Assembly: GCA_027488495.1 (NCBI GenBank)
Contig: JAIYBO010000181.1
Location: 1-9,864 of the forward strand
Length of the DNA: 9,864 nt
Direction: 5' to 3'
Origin: Bacteroidota bacterium
Lineage (GTDB): Bacteria; Bacteroidota; Bacteroidia; NS11-12g; UBA955
Positions 6,779-9,864 of the stretch are shown piece by piece. Numbering within the stretch: the first letter of the stretch is position 1; each line of letters opens with the position of its first letter. Below the pieces are notes generated by a model that made no database searches, was not told the origin of the DNA, and saw nothing but the letters and a program-made list of their open reading frames with translations. Made by a program: the position numbers and the translations under genes.

Positions 6779-7978
6779 TCAAAACAAATCGAACACTTCT
6801 ATGGTGAACAGCAATGTCGATTGTATCGAGGGCGATTCACCACTAATTGCTTTCCCAGTGTATATACCCGATGTAAATCGCACATTTCCCATTTGCTTGT
6901 AGGTTTTTAATACCAGACCGGCCCGAGGCAAAAGTACCCCGTCCCTATCGGAAAGAAACCCGCCCATTTCAAATCCCGAAGTTCTATAGTCCTTTACCGT
7001 GCGTAAATCAGGAGAAGTGTTCATCGACTTGTAACCCAATAAACCCTCATAGGAACCATGTATATTCATCCCTAACCCATTATCAGCCATCGTGGAATAG
7101 AGTGTAGTTCCCACATTGAGATAAAACATATTTACAGGCAAATCTTGCTTACGCTTCACGTACAATGGAATCCGACTACCAATTTGCGTGCACACATTGT
7201 TACCCAAAAACCCCATGGTTGAATATAAATCCGATAAACCCCCATCTCTAGTTGTTACGGCCAGCGAAATAACCGACAGCGTGTCGTTATTTTTAATGAC
7301 CCAATTATTACCCAATGCATACAGAAATACTCGTGGCTTTGTGAAAAATTCGCGCTTGGATGATTGAAGATAAATGTTTCTCATTATTTTCTTAAATACA
7401 CGATAATTAAAATTCAACATGGAACTTGAAGCAGAAATGAGCGGTTGAATAGAATCTAAATCACCTACAATATCAGCCTCCAAAGTTTGAAAAGTTGAAT
7501 CCCATAGATCAACCATCTTTTGTATTTTGTATGCATGGGCGGGCTGTTCTAGATAGACTGAAAATTTCATCTTATATCGATCATCATATAGATAAACAAC
7601 ATTGCCAGGCAAACTATCATTCAACTTTTTCTCTTCCTCATCGAGATCGAATCCTGAGGCAATAAATTCCGGATTTTCAATGGTTAATTTTCTGCGATCA
7701 CTGGGCGAAATTATATAATGAATTTTCACGGGTGACGACAAGGAATCAACAACAATATCCGCAGATTCAGCATCAGACAAAAACTGTTTCAACACGGAAA
7801 TGAAGGAATCGTATCGCACAATATTGTCAAAAGAATGTGATTCAAAAACCACCCTATCTACACCTCCAATCCCCCAACTGGCCTTGGCTTTCAGTTTTTC
7901 CAATTCAAACTTTTGTGCCGATGTCGAAATGGCAAAAAAACAAGTCACTACAACGAGAAATATGTGTTTTAATTTCAT
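6779..7978 (-). CDS. Exported 399-residue protein of unknown function, third gene of the sigma-factor operon
   Basis: Residues 1-22 (ending ISTSAQ) form a clear signal peptide, so the mature protein is in the periplasm or outer membrane. The first half is mixed and charged, with an acidic FDLDEEEKKLND segment (around 111-122). The second half holds stretches with beta-strand character (MFYLNVGTTLYSTM, LGMNIHGSYEGLLGY, FEMGGFLSDRDGVLLPRAGLVLKTY, SIQSTLLFTIEVFDLF; each quoted as read, the third spanning two strands). The protein ends in Phe, which is common for outer-membrane barrels, so partial insertion in the outer membrane is possible. No family is recognised. It starts 3 nt after the stop of the putative anti-sigma gene and is almost certainly in its operon. 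It could be the envelope component whose state is monitored, or an effector of that response; both are inference. Confidence 0.78.
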   Translation of the reverse strand: MKLKHIFLVVVTCFFAISTSAQKFELEKLKAKASWGIGGVDRVVFESHSFDNIVRYDSFISVLKQFLSDAESADIVVDSLSSPVKIHYIISPSDRRKLTIENPEFIASGFDLDEEEKKLNDSLPGNVVYLYDDRYKMKFSVYLEQPAHAYKIQKMVDLWDSTFQTLEADIVGDLDSIQPLISASSSMLNFNYRVFKKIMRNIYLQSSKREFFTKPRVFLYALGNNWVIKNNDTLSVISLAVTTRDGGLSDLYSTMGFLGNNVCTQIGSRIPLYVKRKQDLPVNMFYLNVGTTLYSTMADNGLGMNIHGSYEGLLGYKSMNTSPDLRTVKDYRTSGFEMGGFLSDRDGVLLPRAGLVLKTYKQMGNVRFTSGIYTGKAISGESPSIQSTLLFTIEVFDLF

Positions 7979-7981
7979 GAT

Positions 7982-8656
7982 TTATTGGGGTTTTATAAAT
8001 TGAATAAATTGCTGCTCACTGGGGGTAGATACAATTTTAAAATGGCCATCGCGAAACACAAAAAACTCGGTGCTCGGTGGCGATTTCTTTGCCTGCGCCG
8101 ACGGCTTCTTCGGCTGAAATTCAAATTGTTTGAACCGCTGCTTTTTCTCAAACAATGGCTGCTTTGATACAGCAACCGATTCGCTTATCAGTGGTCGTTG
8201 GGTTGTTGGAGTATCCAAATCGGCCCTCACAAATTCCTCTGTTGCGGGTAATTCTTTCGCTATTTCTTTTTCAATCTTGGTTCTATTTTGTTGGCGACGC
8301 TTCGGCAGAACTTTCAACTTTTGCGATTGCACTACACGATTTTGCACCACGGGCTTCAATGACTTTTGTTGAACCGTTGCACTCGCGGAAATGCGCTGTG
8401 ATTGATGCCTTCGCGATGGTTGGGTTGTCCAAAAAACGCCGATCACCGACACCAATAACAAGAGGATGGCTGCGGCCCTATTTTCAAAGACAAGTCCCAA
8501 GAATCCATACCGATGCGCTTGGTTAACTTTCTGGGCACCCTGTAACCGATTTACCGCGTTTTGTATCAACTTTCGCTGCGTTTTTACGTTGTCTTGAAAA
8601 CCATCAGGATACTGCTCAAGCGTCTCCAAATGTGCGAATTCTTGCTTATTTCTCAT
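7982..8656 (-). CDS. Putative single-pass anti-sigma factor
   Basis: The protein has 224 residues in three parts. A cytoplasmic N-terminus (1-58) contains MRNKQEFAHLETLEQYP and a polar helix-forming stretch. One membrane segment lies at about 59-77 (RAAAILLLLVSVIGVFW). The remainder (78-224) is predicted periplasmic and low in complexity, rich in Gln, Lys, Arg and Pro, with a more ordered tail (TEFFVFRDGHFKIV). It lacks the zinc-binding HxxxCxxC motif of classical ZAS anti-sigma factors and I see no FecR domain. The assignment rests on its place: its ATG overlaps the end of the ECF sigma gene by 11 nt, and the topology fits a sigma-sequestering membrane protein. The coding DNA looks more GC-rich than the neighbouring genes, especially around 8040-8120, and it produces long spurious frames on the other strand. 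Confidence 0.72.
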   Translation of the reverse strand: MRNKQEFAHLETLEQYPDGFQDNVKTQRKLIQNAVNRLQGAQKVNQAHRYGFLGLVFENRAAAILLLLVSVIGVFWTTQPSRRHQSQRISASATVQQKSLKPVVQNRVVQSQKLKVLPKRRQQNRTKIEKEIAKELPATEEFVRADLDTPTTQRPLISESVAVSKQPLFEKKQRFKQFEFQPKKPSAQAKKSPPSTEFFVFRDGHFKIVSTPSEQQFIQFIKPQ

Positions 8657-9206
8657 GGGATTTTGAACGATTATTTTGGTTTTGAAGCACTCTCAACAAG
8701 CGCAGCCTCGCTTTGCGATATTGTGATTTACTGGTAGACTCTGAAATTTCAAGCATCTGGGCAATCTCGGCATGGGAAAACCCTTCCACCGCGAACAAAT
8801 TGAATACAGTGCGATAGCCCTCGGGCAAATCCGCCACACATCGCAACAAAACCCTCGCATCGATATCCGAAAAATCCTCAGACCACGGTTCCTCCTCTTC
8901 AGGAAGGTCTTGCAGCGATTGCAAATTGAAATTGTTTCGCAAGCGCAAAATGCCGAGGCATTCATTGACACATATTTTCTTGATCCATGCGTAGAAACTC
9001 AAAGGGTGTTGATATTGAAAAGACGACAATCGCTCAAGCACCTTCATCCACGACACCATAACCACGTCTTGGGCATCTTCAGAATTACCCAAATATCGGT
9101 AGCTCAAACTCACCAGAGACGGGTGCAATCGCTGAAACACAGCCCCTACAACATCCGAATTTTGGGATTGGCAGGCGATGATTTCATGAAGTTGCACTTG
9201 GCGCAT
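8646..9206 (-). CDS. ECF-family RNA polymerase sigma factor
   Basis: The protein has 186 residues, the usual size for ECF sigma factors. Region 2 covers about 24-92: SLSYRYLGNSEDAQDVVMVSWMKVLERL (34-61) carries the YLGN.EDAQDVV motif that binds core polymerase, and HPLSFYAWIKKICVNECLGILR (68-89) the -10-reading part. An acidic linker (LPEEEEPWSEDF, 101-112) separates it from region 4 (about 124-172), with LPEGYRTVFNLFAVEGFSHAEIAQML and the recognition helix EISESTSKSQYRKARLRLLR for the -35 element. It directs polymerase to a small regulon, probably including its own operon, and is likely held inactive by the overlapping membrane protein. The ATG at 9206 is the first in-frame start, with MRQVQLHEII as a normal N-terminus. 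Its promoter lies in 9207-9488, where no TAnnTTTG box was found for this strand. Confidence 0.92.
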   Translation of the reverse strand: MRQVQLHEIIACQSQNSDVVGAVFQRLHPSLVSLSYRYLGNSEDAQDVVMVSWMKVLERLSSFQYQHPLSFYAWIKKICVNECLGILRLRNNFNLQSLQDLPEEEEPWSEDFSDIDARVLLRCVADLPEGYRTVFNLFAVEGFSHAEIAQMLEISESTSKSQYRKARLRLLRVLQNQNNRSKSHEK

Positions 9207-9300
9207 ATAAACTGATAATGCAACTTAAAGCAAATAGTTGCCTCGATCAGTGAAAAATTGGATTCCTAGCACAACTTAATTTGCAGGGATTAGTAAAAAC

Positions 9301-9335
9301 TGTCACAAAATCACATTTTTATATATTTTGTAACA
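9301..9335. promoter_or_regulatory. Inverted repeat 1, TGTCACAAAAT / ATTTTGTAACA (putative operator)
   Basis: The left arm is 9301-9311 and the right arm 9325-9335, complementary at 10 of 11 positions, with a 13-nt AT-rich spacer. Its half-site TTTGTAACA is identical to the one in inverted repeat 2 next to the XRE start. It lies 95 bp upstream of the sigma gene ATG, where a regulator could act on the minus-strand promoter. There is no G+C-rich stem, so a terminator is unlikely. Confidence 0.5.
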
Positions 9336-9364
9336 TACCAAAAAAATAAAATTATCACTACTGA

Positions 9365-9378
9365 AAATTTGCAAATTT
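9365..9378. promoter_or_regulatory. 14-bp perfect palindrome AAATTTGCAAATTT
   Basis: This is perfectly self-complementary and lies midway in the divergent region. The related TTTGCAA core recurs 41 bp downstream (9409-9415), about four helical turns away, so a dimeric regulator might bind both on the same face. AT-rich background makes palindromes more likely, so this is a candidate site only. Confidence 0.4.
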
Positions 9379-9433
9379 CATAAAAACAAACGGCTTAGAA
9401 ATACAAATTTTGCAATTTTCACTACAAAACTTC

Positions 9434-9478
9434 TGTTACAAATTTATAACTTTGCGCAATATTTGAAATTTTGTAACA
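9434..9478. promoter_or_regulatory. Inverted repeat 2, TGTTACAAA / TTTGTAACA, bracketing the XRE promoter (putative operator)
   Basis: The left arm is 9434-9442 and the right arm 9470-9478, a perfect 9-bp match, with a 27-nt spacer that contains the -7 box TAACTTTG. The right arm falls in the predicted 5' leader just before ATG 9489. The layout fits autorepression by the XRE protein, which is common in this family, but the binding protein is not shown by the sequence. Confidence 0.55.
9447..9454 (+). promoter_or_regulatory. -7 promoter box TAACTTTG for the XRE regulator gene
   Basis: This is an exact match to TAnnTTTG, ending 34 nt before ATG 9489, the same distance as the box of the gene at 4137. 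No TTG is present 17-23 nt upstream. It sits inside inverted repeat 2, so a bound regulator would block polymerase. Confidence 0.6.
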
Positions 9479-9488
9479 ACACAAAAAC

Positions 9489-9842
9489 ATGAAAACAACA
9501 TTTTTCCTAGGCATTAATATCAAGCAATATCGAGAAAAACTCGGCTACAGTCAGGAAGAAATGGCTCAATTCCTGGGCATAAATCGTGTTAGCTTGTCTC
9601 AATATGAAACGGGTGATCGCGAAATCCCTTTGGAAGTCCTAAATAAATCTGCCAATTTGTTTGGGATTGAACTGATAGACCTGTTGGAATCAAATCCAGA
9701 CAGTGCCACGGCAAACATCGCCTTCGCTTTTCGGGCGCAAAATCTCACAACTGAAGACCTCAATAGCATCGCCCAATTTCAAAAAATAGTGAGAAACTAT
9801 ATGAAAATGACCCGCAATCTAAATCCTGAAATCCATGAATGA
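9489..9842 (+). CDS. XRE-family helix-turn-helix regulator, ImmA/IrrE-associated type
   Basis: The protein has 117 residues. Residues of about 9-65 form a Cro/C1-type helix-turn-helix: NIKQYREKLGYSQEEMAQFLG gives the first helices (quoted as 10-30), SQEEMAQFLG the scaffold, and INRVSLSQYETGDREIP (31-47) the recognition helix and the conserved YE.G.R..P turn. The C-terminal part (about 77-107, IAFAFRAQNLTTEDLNSIAQ then FQKIVRNYMKM) matches the pattern 'AFRA..L...D...I..F..IV.NY.kM' that I associate with XRE proteins encoded before ImmA/IrrE-family metallopeptidases. The stop codon overlaps the start of such a gene by 8 nt. Known pairs of this type work as repressor plus protease that inactivates it, often in mobile elements or toxin-antitoxin-like modules. 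It is divergent from the sigma operon and probably represses its own promoter through the flanking inverted repeats. Confidence 0.9.
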   Translation: MKTTFFLGINIKQYREKLGYSQEEMAQFLGINRVSLSQYETGDREIPLEVLNKSANLFGIELIDLLESNPDSATANIAFAFRAQNLTTEDLNSIAQFQKIVRNYMKMTRNLNPEIHE

Positions 9843-9864
9843 TTACACCCTAGAAAAGGAAGCC
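9835..9864 (+). CDS. Start of a gene, probably ImmA/IrrE-family metallopeptidase (partial, cut by right edge)
   Basis: ATG at 9835 opens a frame (MNDYTLEKEA) that runs to the window end and overlaps the XRE stop by 8 nt, suggesting coupled translation. Only ten residues are visible. The 'DY.LEKEA' beginning and the ImmA-type XRE partner point to an ImmA/IrrE (DUF955) zinc peptidase, whose HEXXH motif would lie outside the window. The identification therefore rests on context. Confidence 0.5.
   Translation, partial: MNDYTLEKEA

Larger units (their letters stand above)
9207..9488. promoter_or_regulatory. Divergent regulatory region between sigma operon and XRE gene (282 nt)
   Basis: This very AT-rich stretch holds no gene. 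It contains four TGTTACAAA half-sites in two inverted pairs, a 14-bp perfect palindrome, three TTGC/GCAA-centred sequences (TTTGCAA at 9368-9374 and 9409-9415, TTGCGCAA at 9452-9459) and the -7 box of the XRE gene. Each is listed separately where it has a clear boundary. The sigma operon must start transcription somewhere here, but no matching box was found on its strand. Confidence 0.7.

Noticed and set aside
8155..8526. Plus-strand open frame of 123 codons opposite the putative anti-sigma gene
   Set aside because: It is antisense to a gene with a clear operon position and membrane segment; the GC-richer, basic low-complexity coding DNA there produces long spurious frames, and the product resembles no domain.
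8772..9215. Plus-strand open frame of 147 codons opposite the sigma gene
   Set aside because: It mirrors the well-supported ECF sigma reading frame; its predicted protein has no signal, motif or start context.

Overview
The window looks like chromosomal DNA from a member of the Bacteroidota (Cytophaga-Flavobacterium-Sphingobacteria type). The DNA is AT-rich. Several genes encode exported proteins, and one carries a type IX secretion system (T9SS) type-A sorting domain (YPNPNKG motif). Clear Shine-Dalgarno sites are mostly absent, and three intergenic stretches carry the Bacteroidota -7 promoter box TAnnTTTG. There are no rRNA or tRNA genes, insertion sequences or CRISPR arrays. Species cannot be named from this sequence.

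Layout. (1) 1-1830 (-): the first 610 codons of a large secreted protein with an IgGFc-binding-like domain, cut by the left edge; it was found by translating the open minus-strand frame through every line. (2) 2177-4014 (+): a tightly overlapping trio of six-segment membrane protein, small membrane-anchored HisKA_3 histidine kinase and LuxR-type response regulator. The kinase has lost the Asp of its ATP-binding G1 box. (3) 4137-4988 (+): a signal-peptide protein that looks like an outer-membrane beta-barrel, with its own -7 box. (4) 6646-5059 (-): a small exported protein followed after 13 nt by a secreted M43 (pappalysin/cytophagalysin-like) zinc metalloprotease with a T9SS sorting domain. 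(5) 9206-6779 (-): an ECF sigma factor, a single-pass putative anti-sigma factor and an exported 399-aa protein, with 11-nt overlap and 3-nt gap. (6) 9489-9842 (+): a small XRE regulator, overlapped by the first ten codons of a gene that is probably an ImmA/IrrE-family metallopeptidase, cut by the right edge.

How the parts fit. Most genes are surface or secreted proteins and the regulators that could control them: a two-component system next to an outer-membrane protein, a sigma/anti-sigma pair with an envelope protein, and an XRE/ImmA-type switch. The divergent region between the sigma operon and the XRE gene (9207-9488) is the most structured non-coding DNA. It holds four copies of a 9-bp half-site, TGTTACAAA, in two inverted pairs, plus a 14-bp perfect palindrome; one pair brackets the XRE -7 box. 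This suggests an autoregulated switch that may also touch the sigma operon.

No complete, clearly new system is visible. The best leads are the kinase with the degenerate ATP site and its co-translated membrane partner, the half-site array, and the small-protein/metalloprotease pair.
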